NCBI GenBank assembly: GCA_018665005.1
Contig: JABJEE010000177.1
Coordinates: 1-11,475, forward strand
DNA from: Flavobacteriales bacterium
Lineage (GTDB): Bacteria; Bacteroidota; Bacteroidia; Flavobacteriales_D; Crocinitomicaceae
Direction of reading: 5' to 3'
DNA: 11,475 nt
The position numbers were made by a program, and so were the translations under genes. Below, piece by piece: positions 1-7,369 of the stretch (positions are counted from its first letter, which is position 1; every line of letters starts with the position of its first letter). The notes beneath the pieces were generated by a model. It did no database searches, was not told the DNA's origin, and was given only the letters and a program-made list of their open reading frames with translations.

Positions 1-1884
1 AAGCTCGGCAGAATAGCCGAAATCTTCCCATCATCAGTTATACATGGTATTTTGGCAGCTATTGGTGTAATTATTTTTGACAAACAAATGCACGTAGCAA
101 TAGGCACATCTTCCGATGCCGGTAATGCCGTTGGTATTTTAAAAGACCTAGTGGACCAGCTCCCAAATGCAAACCCTTACATAGCACTGATATCCATAAC
201 TGGTATATTTTTAATGTTTTTCCACTCAAAGATTAGCTATAAGGTGTTTCACACCATCCCGGCTCCAGTATGGGTGTTGGCCATTTCTATACCCATTGTT
301 TTAATGTATAATTATTTTGATGGGCAACACATCGATTTTTTAGGATTGACTTTTGAAAAACCAACAAATTATCTCATTTCTATTCCTTCGGATCTTACAG
401 AAGTCTTTTTGTATCCAGATTTCTCAAAATTAAATACCGGTGTTTTTTGGCTTGTTGTCCTTTCACTAACCATTATATCATCTATTATCAGTCTTGCTGG
501 AGCAAAAGCCATAGACAAGCTGGATCCATATAAGCGTAAAACAAATCTAAATCGTGACCTTATGGGACTGGGCGCCAGCACGATCGTTTCTGGAATGCTT
601 GGAGGGTTGCCTATATTGAATGTGATTGTCCGTAGTACTGTAAATGTGCAAAATCAAGCAAAAACGAGATGGTCTAATTTTTTCCATGGGTTCTTGGTTC
701 TTCTTTTTATTGTTGTTCTTCAGCCTGTGATGAATATGATTCCTTTAGCGGCGTTAGCGGCAGTATTGGTTTTTGCAGGTATAAAGTTGGCATCTCCAAG
801 AGTATTTAGCGAGGTTTACAAAGAAGGTGTTGAACAACTTGTATTTATGGTCTCCACTCTTTTGTTTACTGTGTATAACAATTTGCTTTTTGGATTAATT
901 GCGGGTATTATCATCACACTTATTACCCATATATTGATTGCTCGTATTTCTGTTCCTCAATTCTTTATATATGTCTTTTCTCCAAGAAATATAGAGCTCA
1001 AGAAAAATGGAAGCGATTATGAAATAAAAGTGAGAGGAGTGGCGAACTTCCTTACGCTTCTCAAACTTTTAAAGAAACTTGAAACCATTGCTCCAGGGAC
1101 AACATTAGAAATTGACTTTTCAGGCGCAAAAATCATTGACCTTACTGTACAAGAAGCATTAGATAATTTCCAACGCTCCCATGAGCTTACTGGGGGTAGC
1201 GTGAATTTTGTAGGTTTACACAAACACGTGGCATCGACCAAACACAAGTTTGCACTAAAAAGCAGCACTGCGCCTATTGCAAATAAGACGTCACCAAGAC
1301 AAAAAATCCTGCGGGCATTGGCAAATGCCAATAAATGGTCCTTTGAATTGGGACAAGACAATCGATTCCGAAAACTTCAAAATTTTCATTTCTTCGATTC
1401 AAGACCCATCGAATACAAAGAAAATATTGTTCAGGGTGAATATGATGAAACGAAGGTGGATTGGGAGATTTCCGATGTTACTTTTTCTGAAGGAGCCATG
1501 CTTGCTAAGGAAGTTTACCATTCTACTATGCAGTATATCAAATTACCCAAAGAGGTGCCTCCATTTATTTTAAGACGAGAAGAGCTTGTTGATAGAGTAT
1601 TTGATCGTGTTCGTGTTTTTGGCACCATGAAAGACATCAATTTTAAATCCAACCCCGAATTTTCAAAATTATATTACCTTAAAGGAGAGCAAAGAGAAAA
1701 AATAAGATCGCTATTTAACGATGACCTTCTGGCCTTTTTTATTGAAAACCCAATTGAACATGTTGAGTGTAATGGTAAGGAGCTATTAATTGTAGGTGGA
1801 GTTGGAATAACAAAAACCGAAAATATTGTTCCGAGGATCAAGTCAATAGCTGAACTTGTGAAAATAATGGATAACCCAAGCTAA
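1..1884 (+). CDS. SulP-family inorganic anion transporter with STAS domain and long C-terminal tail (5' truncated)
   Basis: An inner-membrane SulP/SLC26-type carrier, probably moving sulfate, bicarbonate or another inorganic anion; the substrate cannot be read from sequence. The frame is open from base 1 (first residues KLGRIAEIFPSSVIHG), so the gene begins upstream; the TTG at 52 is an internal Leu codon, not the start. Of the visible 627 residues, about the first 315 carry roughly seven hydrophobic segments, including the family-like stretches around IFPSSVIHGILAAIG and GGLPILNVIVRSTVN. A STAS domain follows at about 331-415, with DFSGAKIIDLT matching the conserved D-S...D-T strand/helix turn. 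Residues about 433-627 form an additional soluble, charged tail. The stop (1882-1884) overlaps the ATG of the next gene as TAATG, so the two are probably translated in coupling. Family assignment is firm, substrate unknown. Confidence 0.9.
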   Translation, partial: KLGRIAEIFPSSVIHGILAAIGVIIFDKQMHVAIGTSSDAGNAVGILKDLVDQLPNANPYIALISITGIFLMFFHSKISYKVFHTIPAPVWVLAISIPIVLMYNYFDGQHIDFLGLTFEKPTNYLISIPSDLTEVFLYPDFSKLNTGVFWLVVLSLTIISSIISLAGAKAIDKLDPYKRKTNLNRDLMGLGASTIVSGMLGGLPILNVIVRSTVNVQNQAKTRWSNFFHGFLVLLFIVVLQPVMNMIPLAALAAVLVFAGIKLASPRVFSEVYKEGVEQLVFMVSTLLFTVYNNLLFGLIAGIIITLITHILIARISVPQFFIYVFSPRNIELKKNGSDYEIKVRGVANFLTLLKLLKKLETIAPGTTLEIDFSGAKIIDLTVQEALDNFQRSHELTGGSVNFVGLHKHVASTKHKFALKSSTAPIANKTSPRQKILRALANANKWSFELGQDNRFRKLQNFHFFDSRPIEYKENIVQGEYDETKVDWEISDVTFSEGAMLAKEVYHSTMQYIKLPKEVPPFILRREELVDRVFDRVRVFGTMKDINFKSNPEFSKLYYLKGEQREKIRSLFNDDLLAFFIENPIEHVECNGKELLIVGGVGITKTENIVPRIKSIAELVKIMDNPS

Positions 1885-1886
1885 TG
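1882..1886 (+). promoter_or_regulatory. TAATG stop/start overlap (translational coupling)
   Basis: The TAA of the SulP gene and the ATG of the serine hydrolase share one base. This fixes the hydrolase start and suggests coupled translation from one mRNA. Confidence 0.6.
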
Positions 1887-3011
1887 AAATCACAAAAGCA
1901 ATATACTTCTATAAATGAAGTGAAAATTGCTTCTATAGGTCTTCTTCTACTCTGTTTTTTCACTTCTTGTATCCCTTTAAAAAGTCTTTTTTTAGGGCAT
2001 CCTGATGCAAAAGACATGCATCGTTTTAAGAATAAAGAAATAATCTCTGACAGTTGCTTTTCATTTCAAAAATCAATCAATATTAAGGGCTTCAAAGTCA
2101 ATGACTGGACAACTGATAAGCCCAGTTTTGAACCACTTATCGATGTCTTAAAAGAACATAGTGTACGTGCATTTGTCCTCATTCAAGACGATACGATTAA
2201 AGCTGAATACTACCGACAAGACTTGGATGAATCATCAATCCACCCATCATACTCTTTAGCAAAATCTTTCATCTCCTGTTTAATTGGAATTGCAATAAAC
2301 GAAGGTCATATTCAAAATGTAAATCAAAAAGCACAAACATTCATCCCTGAATTAACAAATGAAAAAGGAGAATTGCTGACCATAAAACATTTACTCAATC
2401 ATACTTCTGGAATTAAATTTAGTGTAAGTCAAGATGCCCGACTATATTATGGCAATAATGTCGGCACAGAACTTGAAAAAATTGTATTCAGTCATAATCC
2501 AGGTGAAAAGCAAGCGTATTTAAACATAAACACACAGCTTTTAGGGGTGATCATTAAAAGGGCTACCGGAATGAGTGTTTCCGAGTATGCACAACGAAAA
2601 CTATGGACTCCCATAAAGATGTGCAGCACAGGTTTTTGGAGTGTCGATGATTTAGGGGTAGAAAAGTCATTTTGTTGTCTTTCAGCCACAGCTTTGGACT
2701 TCGCTAAATTTGGGAGATTGTACCTTAATAAAGGAGAGTGGAATGAAAATCAAGTTTTTAACACCGACTGGTATAATCAATCTATAAGAAGAGATACCTC
2801 TCAAGGCAGCAGCTATAATTACAATTATTCATGGCATATTGGACTTAAAGAATATGAAGACTATATGGCTATTGGTTTGTATAAACAGCATATTTACATC
2901 TCACCAAAGAAGAAAATAATCATTGTTTTATTAAATGATCGAGAAAACAAATTAAAAGCAGAACGAATAAATTGGTGGTACATCTTTCGCCAACTCGTTG
3001 ACCAGGTTTAA
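1884..3011 (+). CDS. Beta-lactamase-fold serine hydrolase, predicted lipoprotein
   Basis: A 375-residue protein of the serine beta-lactamase / DD-peptidase / esterase superfamily (class C-like, nearest in style to 6-aminohexanoate-dimer hydrolase-type enzymes). The N-terminus has a basic then hydrophobic stretch ending FTSC, a plausible lipobox with Cys29, so it is probably anchored in a membrane and acts outside the cytoplasm. The nucleophile motif is S124-L-A-K127 (SxxK), and the second motif is Y212-L-N214 (YxN). The expected third motif (K/H/R-x-G before a GQ) reads A-I-G331-L-Y-K-Q335, so the basic residue and second glycine are missing. A family-typical FCCLSATALDFAKFG segment is present. 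It shares layout and many segments with the hydrolase at 7370-8599. ATG at 1884 overlaps the transporter stop. Substrate unknown: ester, amide or peptide are all possible, and a true beta-lactamase is unlikely. Confidence 0.85.
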   Translation: MKSQKQYTSINEVKIASIGLLLLCFFTSCIPLKSLFLGHPDAKDMHRFKNKEIISDSCFSFQKSINIKGFKVNDWTTDKPSFEPLIDVLKEHSVRAFVLIQDDTIKAEYYRQDLDESSIHPSYSLAKSFISCLIGIAINEGHIQNVNQKAQTFIPELTNEKGELLTIKHLLNHTSGIKFSVSQDARLYYGNNVGTELEKIVFSHNPGEKQAYLNINTQLLGVIIKRATGMSVSEYAQRKLWTPIKMCSTGFWSVDDLGVEKSFCCLSATALDFAKFGRLYLNKGEWNENQVFNTDWYNQSIRRDTSQGSSYNYNYSWHIGLKEYEDYMAIGLYKQHIYISPKKKIIIVLLNDRENKLKAERINWWYIFRQLVDQV

Positions 3012-3060
3012 ATAGTGCCTGTAGGGTTTGTCTATTTGTTGTTTTATCGTTAATTTCCTT
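3012..3060 (+). other. Short intergenic leader upstream of the propeller sensor
   Basis: There are 49 bases between the hydrolase stop and the preferred ATG. The stretch is T-rich and shows no Shine-Dalgarno-like sequence, which is usual for Bacteroidota. I cannot identify a convincing TTTG/TAnnTTTG promoter pair, so the sensor may be co-transcribed with the two genes before it. Confidence 0.4.
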
Positions 3061-3147
3061 ATGCCAAATCTTTCTATTAGCATAATTAAATTATACCATT
3101 TGTATAGGCTCCTTATTTGTTGCGTCGTTATTCTATTTTATTCTTGT
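3061..3147 (+). other. Predicted signal peptide / lipobox of the propeller sensor
   Basis: The first 29 residues contain basic K10 and R16, a hydrophobic core LLICCVVILF, and FYSC at 26-29, followed by E-D-R-K. This resembles a type II signal peptide, with Cys29 as the lipidation site. Tyr at -2 is not ideal for a lipobox, so an uncleaved signal anchor is the alternative. Confidence 0.5.
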
Positions 3148-6100
3148 GAAGACCGAAAAACCTCTACATTAAAAAAGGAAGTTGAACTTCATTATAGGAA
3201 ATATGATGTATCTGGCCCCTATAATACCAATCCCAACTCTGGAAATGGCATTGAAAACTCAGTCAACTCAAAGAATGAATTGATTATGGGCGAGAACAAA
3301 ATAAAAATAGATGGAAAGAAAATAGACTTTAGAACACTTAAGCAACCTAAAACTTATAAGCTTGAAGCTCCAAAACGAATAAATACCCGAGGAATAATTA
3401 ATATTCCATTCGACGTTAATAAAGTTCAAAAAAGAATGGTGGATTCTAGCACCTTTTTAAAAACGGCATTTGGCTCTTCCAAAATAAACCCTTCAAAAAA
3501 AACAACCATTACATTAAGTAAAGTTAAGACGAAAATACCGTCAATAGCAGATGCAAAAACACCAATATATAAAGGTAAAGCGATTAAAAACATTAAATAT
3601 CTTGATGTAAAACAAGGAACCAGTTCTTCCTATATCTGGGATGTCTTTCATGACAGTAAAAATCAAATATGGATGGGGACTAATGGTGGTGGTGTGAGCG
3701 TCTATACTGGAGATAAATTTCGACATTTCAATGAAGACCATGGTTTGAGTAATAATTTTATTTGGTGTATTGAAGAAGATCGAAAAGGCAACATGTGGTT
3801 TGGTACAATGGGAGAAGGGATTTGTATGTTCGATGGCAATAATTTTTTTAAACTTTCAAATGAAGATGGTTTTAAAGCAAACGTAATTAATTTTATTTAC
3901 GAAGATCAAGAGGGTCTGATTTGGATTGGATCTCGAGAACATGGTGTTTTTACTTACGATGGGAAAATACTTACGAGCTACACTGTTGAAGATGGACTGC
4001 TTAGTAATACAACTCAAAGTATTTACGAAGATGACAGAAATCGAAAATGGATTTGTACTTCCAAAGGAATAAATATTATTGAGGGTGATTCCATTTTGAG
4101 TATCACAAAAAATGAAGGCCTTAAATCACATAAGATCAGTAATATTATTCAAGATGGTAATAAGAACTTTTGGATTGCATACATGGATAATGGTATTGAT
4201 CTCTATAATGGAGAATCTTTTACAAACTATAATTCAACAAACTTCTTAACCGAGGATAATATTTACGACCTCTTATTGGATGAAACAGATAATCTATGGA
4301 TTGCCTCATACAGTGGGGGACTTTGTCAGTTTGATGGTAAAGAATTTACATGGATAAATGAAACCAATGGTTTGAGCGGGGAACATGTATTATGCCTTGA
4401 AAATGACAAGTCTGGTAATATCTGGGCTGGAACTGATGGAGATGGCCTTGACATTGTAAATTTCAGATCATTTGAGAATTTAAATGAAGGAAATGGTATA
4501 ATTAACGATTACATATATGCAATCTGCGAAGACAAACATAATCAAATCTGGTTTGGTGGAGAAGATGGAGGGCTCATGATGTATAAGGAGAATCACTATT
4601 TCGAAATGCCCCAATTCAAAACCTTGTTAAGTAAACAAATAAATAAAATTTATGAGGACTCGAAGGGGAACATATGGATTGCTACGGAAAAAAAGGGTGT
4701 AATTAAAATTAGTGGTTCAGAATTCATGTTTTTTAAGGAAGAAAATGGACTAATCTCAAATCAGATATATGAAATAATAGAAGATGATAGTGGAGTAATG
4801 TGGTTCGCATCATCAGAACAAGGCCTCTGCTCTTTTGATGGTCATTTTTTCATACATTATAGTGAAGATAGTGGCCTTTATACCAATAAAATTAGAACAA
4901 GCTCAAAAGATTTTAATGGCAATCTGTATTTTGGTACATGGGGTGCCGGCGTTATTAAATATGACGGTGTTTACTTTCATCATATTAGTGAAAAAGAGGG
5001 CTTAAATAGCTCAGTAATTATTTCTTCATATAATGACTCCAAAGGTAGAGTCTGGTTTGGGTCTCTTTCTCACGGTTCGTGTATGTTTGATGGAACTTCA
5101 TTTCACTACTTTTCAACCAGAACAGGCCTGAGCAACAATAAAATTTGGTCAATTATTGAGGATACGAATTCATCATCAATTTGGATCGGCACAGAAAACG
5201 GTTTAAATCAACTACAGAATATTGAGCTTGGAGTCAATAAACAACATAATTGCATGACTTATAACTGGAATGATGGGATTCGATGTGTTGACTTTTTAAA
5301 ATCCAGTGCAATCGTTGATCATTCGGGAGCGCTTTGGTGGGGTACAGGAAAAGGGATCACTAAGCTGATAAGAAAAAACCTTCCCGCAAATAATTCTATT
5401 CCCATTCTAAGGTTAAGAGATATTTCAATAAACAATAGATATATTGATTACTTAAATCCTCCTGATAGTTTAAAATCAAAAATAGCCTATTCTTCGGTTA
5501 ATAAATTTGAAAATGTGCCCAAGGATTTGGTGCTTTCTTATGATAACAATCACCTTACATTTGTTTATTCTGCAACAAATTGGTTTAAACCACAAGCCAT
5601 CTCCTACAGCTATATATTAGAAGGTTCTGATGAGAATTGGAGTCCCCCTTCAAGTGAAACACATGCTGATTTTACGAATATTCCTGATGGCTCTTATATA
5701 TTCAAAGTGAAATCAAGAATTTCTGGTGGCGAATGGTCCGAACCCTTAGAATATCCGTTTACCATCACTCCTCCTTGGTGGGCTACTTGGTGGGCCCAAA
5801 CCAGTTATATAATATTGGGTTTATTGTTGGTTTGGTTATTCATTTTGCAACGAACAAGAAGGCTCAAATTACGACAGCTTAAACTAGTGAAAGAAATTAA
5901 ATCCGCAACCAGTGAAATTAGAGAGAAAAAAAATGAAGTTGAAAGACAAAAGAGCTCAAATCTCGAAATGTCCAAAAGGATTCTGGAGCAGGACAAACAA
6001 TTAATTCTGAGCGCAACGGCTAATACCGTAGCACACAGCCTTAATAGTCCATTAGGTGCTATTAAAGCTGGTGCTGAAAGCATCATTTACATTTACAATG

Positions 6101-6936
6101 ATATTTTTACCAATGTGATACAAAAATGTTCTCCTCAACAAATCATTTTTGGGTATAAATACGCAAAAAAACATCATGGAAGTCTGATTGAGTCGGGAAA
6201 AAAATCACTTGATCGAATTAAAATCATTAATAAATATCTAAGTGAGAATCACAAGTTAAAGGAAGAAGAATATGATGAGCTTAGCGTATTAATAAGCAAG
6301 GTTTATATTGAATCAGAATTAAAATCCATTACTGAATTCATTGTAAAGCAAGAAAACAAAACTGACGTAATAAAGATGATTGCAAGCTTAGTCTCATTTG
6401 AAAAAATCACTACGAATACATTAAATGCAACTCAAAAATCTTCGAAAGTTGTTGAATCTTTAAAAAACGCTCTTAAACAGGGTCGTGCCGATAAAAAAGT
6501 ATCGGTTAATGTGTACAAAAGTATTAGGGCAGTGATAGAAGTCATTGACGATGAAATTCATAAGTCAGGTGCAATCAAAAACATTGTAGATCAGTCAGCC
6601 GTGTTGAATAACACCAATGAATATAAGTTTTTTCAGCTTTGGTCCAACCTCTTTACATTACTGCTAAATAGTTCTAAGGAGAAAGTAATTATTCAGATCA
6701 CATCAGAAAAAAAGAAAGGATGTTTGGTTATTTGTTTTAAAGTAAATTACAAACTCAATGTGCAATTATTTGATGATAGCGTATATGATATGATTATGAA
6801 TAAAAAGCAAAACTCAATTGATCTCTCCAGAGCTGTAATTAAAGATATTATTCAAGAATACCATGGAAGTATTTCTATTGATAACCTACAACAGATGAGT
6901 ATTGTCAATATTCAAATACCACATGATCGGAAATAA
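3061..6936 (+). CDS. Two-component-regulator propeller / Y_Y_Y sensor with degenerate histidine-kinase module
   Basis: A 1291-residue membrane sensor. I prefer the ATG at 3061 over the TTG at 3028, because it places a standard signal (basic K10/R16, hydrophobic 17-27, then FYSC with Cys29) at the N-terminus. Order: signal/lipobox 1-29; Lys/Asn-rich linker 30-185; fourteen propeller blades about 191-772, each about 42 residues with a W-(I/F)-G core and a D-G-L turn; Y_Y_Y immunoglobulin-like domain about 825-905; transmembrane helix about 911-929 followed by RTRR; coiled coil about 935-985; H-box with H992 in AHSLNSPLGAIKAG; a long helical region; and a terminal ATPase-like domain about 1185-1290. 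The sensory part should be periplasmic and the kinase part cytosolic. In full-length relatives H992 would be phosphorylated and passed to a response regulator. Here H+1 is Ser instead of Glu/Asp, and the N, G1 and G2 boxes have lost their key Asn/Asp/Gly residues. No response regulator is adjacent. Ligand unknown. Confidence 0.85.
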   Translation: MPNLSISIIKLYHLYRLLICCVVILFYSCEDRKTSTLKKEVELHYRKYDVSGPYNTNPNSGNGIENSVNSKNELIMGENKIKIDGKKIDFRTLKQPKTYKLEAPKRINTRGIINIPFDVNKVQKRMVDSSTFLKTAFGSSKINPSKKTTITLSKVKTKIPSIADAKTPIYKGKAIKNIKYLDVKQGTSSSYIWDVFHDSKNQIWMGTNGGGVSVYTGDKFRHFNEDHGLSNNFIWCIEEDRKGNMWFGTMGEGICMFDGNNFFKLSNEDGFKANVINFIYEDQEGLIWIGSREHGVFTYDGKILTSYTVEDGLLSNTTQSIYEDDRNRKWICTSKGINIIEGDSILSITKNEGLKSHKISNIIQDGNKNFWIAYMDNGIDLYNGESFTNYNSTNFLTEDNIYDLLLDETDNLWIASYSGGLCQFDGKEFTWINETNGLSGEHVLCLENDKSGNIWAGTDGDGLDIVNFRSFENLNEGNGIINDYIYAICEDKHNQIWFGGEDGGLMMYKENHYFEMPQFKTLLSKQINKIYEDSKGNIWIATEKKGVIKISGSEFMFFKEENGLISNQIYEIIEDDSGVMWFASSEQGLCSFDGHFFIHYSEDSGLYTNKIRTSSKDFNGNLYFGTWGAGVIKYDGVYFHHISEKEGLNSSVIISSYNDSKGRVWFGSLSHGSCMFDGTSFHYFSTRTGLSNNKIWSIIEDTNSSSIWIGTENGLNQLQNIELGVNKQHNCMTYNWNDGIRCVDFLKSSAIVDHSGALWWGTGKGITKLIRKNLPANNSIPILRLRDISINNRYIDYLNPPDSLKSKIAYSSVNKFENVPKDLVLSYDNNHLTFVYSATNWFKPQAISYSYILEGSDENWSPPSSETHADFTNIPDGSYIFKVKSRISGGEWSEPLEYPFTITPPWWATWWAQTSYIILGLLLVWLFILQRTRRLKLRQLKLVKEIKSATSEIREKKNEVERQKSSNLEMSKRILEQDKQLILSATANTVAHSLNSPLGAIKAGAESIIYIYNDIFTNVIQKCSPQQIIFGYKYAKKHHGSLIESGKKSLDRIKIINKYLSENHKLKEEEYDELSVLISKVYIESELKSITEFIVKQENKTDVIKMIASLVSFEKITTNTLNATQKSSKVVESLKNALKQGRADKKVSVNVYKSIRAVIEVIDDEIHKSGAIKNIVDQSAVLNNTNEYKFFQLWSNLFTLLLNSSKEKVIIQITSEKKKGCLVICFKVNYKLNVQLFDDSVYDMIMNKKQNSIDLSRAVIKDIIQEYHGSISIDNLQQMSIVNIQIPHDRK
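3631..5379 (+). repeat. Fourteen tandem beta-propeller blades (Reg_prop type)
   Basis: The coding sequence repeats about every 126 bases. Each unit reads roughly I-x-E-D-x-x-G-N-x-W-x-G-T-x-x-x-G-(L/V)-x-x-(Y/F)-D-G-x-x-F-x-x-(Y/F)-x-x-x-(D/E)-G-L. I count cores IWMG, MWFG, IWIG, KWIC, FWIA, LWIA, IWAG, IWFG, IWIA, MWFA, LYFG, VWFG, IWIG and LWWG, in that order. The last blade is separated from the thirteenth by a longer loop containing DGIRCVDF. Fourteen blades fit two seven-bladed propellers packed in tandem, as in BT-type hybrid sensors of Bacteroidota. Confidence 0.85.
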
Positions 6937-6959
6937 CGCAACGCCGCGTCAATTCGTTC
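6937..6959. other. Convergent intergenic gap, no clear terminator
   Basis: Only 23 bases separate the 3' ends of the sensor gene and the small minus-strand gene. The patch CGCAACGCCGCGT is more GC-rich than its surroundings. It can form only short pairings (AACG with CGTT, or ACG with CGT) and has no T-tract, so it is not a convincing intrinsic terminator on either strand. Confidence 0.4.
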
Positions 6960-7367
6960 TTACTTTATAATGACTCCTTTTTGTCCAAGGGTATTAATCA
7001 TCTGCATGTTTTCTGAGCATATTGATTCAGCAGGAAACACAAATCGTTTATCATACATCACATCATTCACCCAGAAACTCACCCAATATTCATTTGACAA
7101 CCCAAAGACTTCCGGCATAATCGGCTCAATCTTTGCTGCCTCATTTGGCAGTAATAACTCGATGCAATGCCTTAAAGTAGAAGTTCTAATTTTATCACCT
7201 GTCTGGGCATTTTCGCCATAACCAGTAGTAGACACAATAATCCCCTCCATGATGTCCTCTCTTAAATTAAGAAGATATGCATAATACACTTTTTCATTCT
7301 CTACAAGCACCTCAACTATAGCAACTGATACGTTTTCAACCTTCGGGCCCTTCAATTCATCTTTCAT
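6960..7367 (-). CDS. Small conserved Bacteroidota protein of unknown function
   Basis: A 135-residue protein without signal peptide or membrane segment, so probably cytosolic. It begins MKDELKGPKVENVSVAIVEV and alternates short predicted strands: VYYAYLLNLR at 28-37, GIIVSTTGYG at 42-51, RTSTLRHCIELLLPNEAAKIEP around 61-82, EYWVSFWV at 93-100, and DKRFVF at 106-111. It ends GQKGVIIK. I recall similar short proteins in this phylum, some carrying an unsupported 'phenylalanyl-tRNA synthetase alpha' label; nothing here resembles a synthetase (no motif 2/3, far too short). It starts two bases after the stop of the upstream hydrolase gene, so it is the last gene of the minus-strand run. No function is proposed; the calculation that would help is a profile search plus a structure prediction. 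Confidence 0.75.
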   Translation of the reverse strand: MKDELKGPKVENVSVAIVEVLVENEKVYYAYLLNLREDIMEGIIVSTTGYGENAQTGDKIRTSTLRHCIELLLPNEAAKIEPIMPEVFGLSNEYWVSFWVNDVMYDKRFVFPAESICSENMQMINTLGQKGVIIK

Positions 7368-7369
7368 TG

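Noticed and set aside
1017..1361. Open frame of 114 codons on the minus strand
   Set aside because: It lies wholly opposite the STAS/tail region of the transporter and its product has no recognisable features.
52..1884. TTG at 52 as the start of the SulP gene
   Set aside because: The frame is open to base 1 and the upstream residues are conserved SulP sequence, so this is an internal Leu codon.
1884..3011. Antibiotic-resistance beta-lactamase
   Set aside because: SxxK and YxN are shared by the whole superfamily; the third motif is altered and the protein resembles Bacteroidota esterase-like hydrolases, so a resistance role is not supported.
3028..3060. TTG at 3028 as the start of the sensor gene, adding 11 residues
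   Set aside because: The ATG at 3061 gives a normal signal peptide length with correct basic/hydrophobic/Cys order; the extra residues SICCFIVNFL would add a second hydrophobic stretch.
3012..3060. A Bacteroidota TTTG/TAnnTTTG promoter in the leader of the sensor gene
   Set aside because: TTTG words occur (for example near 3027 and 3035), but no pair has a convincing spacing and the region is T-rich by chance.
3631..5379. The 126-base periodicity as a DNA-level tandem repeat
   Set aside because: The period comes from propeller blades; codons differ widely between units, so it is an old protein repeat, not a recent DNA duplication.
5805..6086. Minus-strand open frame of 93 codons opposite the sensor's membrane and H-box region
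   Set aside because: Composition (Leu/Ser-rich) is what the complement of a Lys/Glu/Ile-rich coiled coil gives; it has no independent support.
6937..6959. Integron attC-like or attachment-site remnant in the GC-rich gap
   Set aside because: There are no paired R/L box sequences, no repeats at either side and no recombinase gene in the window.
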